Positions 63,931 to 64,000 of a DNA stretch of 64,000 nucleotides are shown here, in pieces. The notes below the pieces were generated by a model. The model saw only the letters and a program-made list of their open reading frames with translations, made no database searches and was not told the origin of the DNA. Made by a program: the position numbers and the translations under genes. Origin of the DNA: Paenibacillus oceani (GTDB lineage Bacteria > Bacillota > Bacilli > Paenibacillales > NBRC-103111); contig NZ_JACXJA010000031.1 of the NCBI RefSeq assembly GCF_014705615.1, positions 53,205 through 117,204 on the forward strand, written 5' to 3'. The stretch's first letter is position 1; every line of letters starts with the position of its first letter.

Positions 63931-64000
63931 AGGATAAGCCCTCGACCGATTAGTATTCGTCAGCTCCACACATTGCTGCGCTTCCACCCCGAACCTATCA
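63931..64000 (-). rRNA. 23S ribosomal RNA, 3' end
   Basis: The last 70 bases, read on the minus strand, give the conserved 23S 3' end (GGTTCGGGGTGGAAGCGCAG, then GAGCTGACGAATACTAATCG and GGTCGAGGGCTTATCC). The gene continues beyond the window. Between it and tRNA-Ser (63829-63930) only spacer is seen, with no 5S rRNA. Confidence 0.95.

Overview
The window looks like a chromosomal segment of a moderately GC-rich, low-GC-phylum Gram-positive bacterium, most likely a member of the Paenibacillaceae. This rests on a Bacillus-like gene order (ssrA-smpB-rnr-secG, the cggR glycolytic operon, clpP, rapZ-yvcK-whiA-HPr, trxB, his operon, ppaX-lgt-hprK), the presence of HprK, CggR and CtsR-type control sites, the short HisG plus HisZ pair, and a copper-amine-oxidase-type stalk protein of the kind common in Paenibacillus. 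Nothing here fixes the species.

Layout. 1-3.3 kb: a TetR-controlled ABC exporter (ATPase truncated by the window edge, large FtsX-type permease). 3.5-5.7 kb: an unknown coiled-coil membrane protein and a YitT-family membrane protein. 6.2-17.6 kb: an accessory, AT-rich block ending at the 3' end of ssrA. It carries a zinc-cluster protein, an AbrB/Doc toxin-antitoxin pair, a decayed insertion sequence, a frameshifted siderophore-esterase-like gene with a Fur box, small unknown genes, an AbiEii-type toxin and an AbiEi-type antitoxin facing each other across an IS1182-like remnant, a fragment of a group II intron behind a terminator, and a two-gene DUF262 + OLD-like ATPase/TOPRIM module. That last module is the best candidate for a little-described defence system.

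17.6-39 kb is core: tmRNA and SmpB (ribosome rescue) with RNase R, SecG, an M50-type membrane protease, then cggR-gap-pgk-tpiA-gpmI-eno, with a recognisable CggR operator downstream of a consensus promoter. After a tRNA-Arg comes clpP with a CtsR box over its -35 region, a secreted stalk-domain protein, and the rapZ-yvcK-whiA-HPr operon followed upstream by glucokinase, thioredoxin reductase, a TPR protein and PRPP synthetase.

42.7-48.7 kb holds a histidine operon hisZGDBHF(IE) that lacks hisA at its usual place. 48.8-51.1 kb has a tiny membrane protein and a pair of YdbS/YdbT-like PH-domain proteins. 51.1-54.2 kb is the hprK-lgt-ppaX-acetyltransferase operon; 54.5-58.5 kb carries an MsmX-type ATPase, a PucR-type regulator, an NlpC/P60 hydrolase and a TagO/WecA-like transferase. 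58.6-62.5 kb is a LarA-family racemase followed by a small membrane protein, a gluconate-dehydrogenase-subunit-3-like protein and a GMC flavoprotein, probably one hydroxy-acid or sugar oxidation operon. The window ends with seven tRNA genes downstream of the 3' end of a 23S rRNA gene on the minus strand.

Overall, central carbon flow (CggR, HprK/HPr, glucokinase, MsmX) and housekeeping are on conserved core DNA, while mobile, toxin-antitoxin and putative defence genes have collected next to ssrA.
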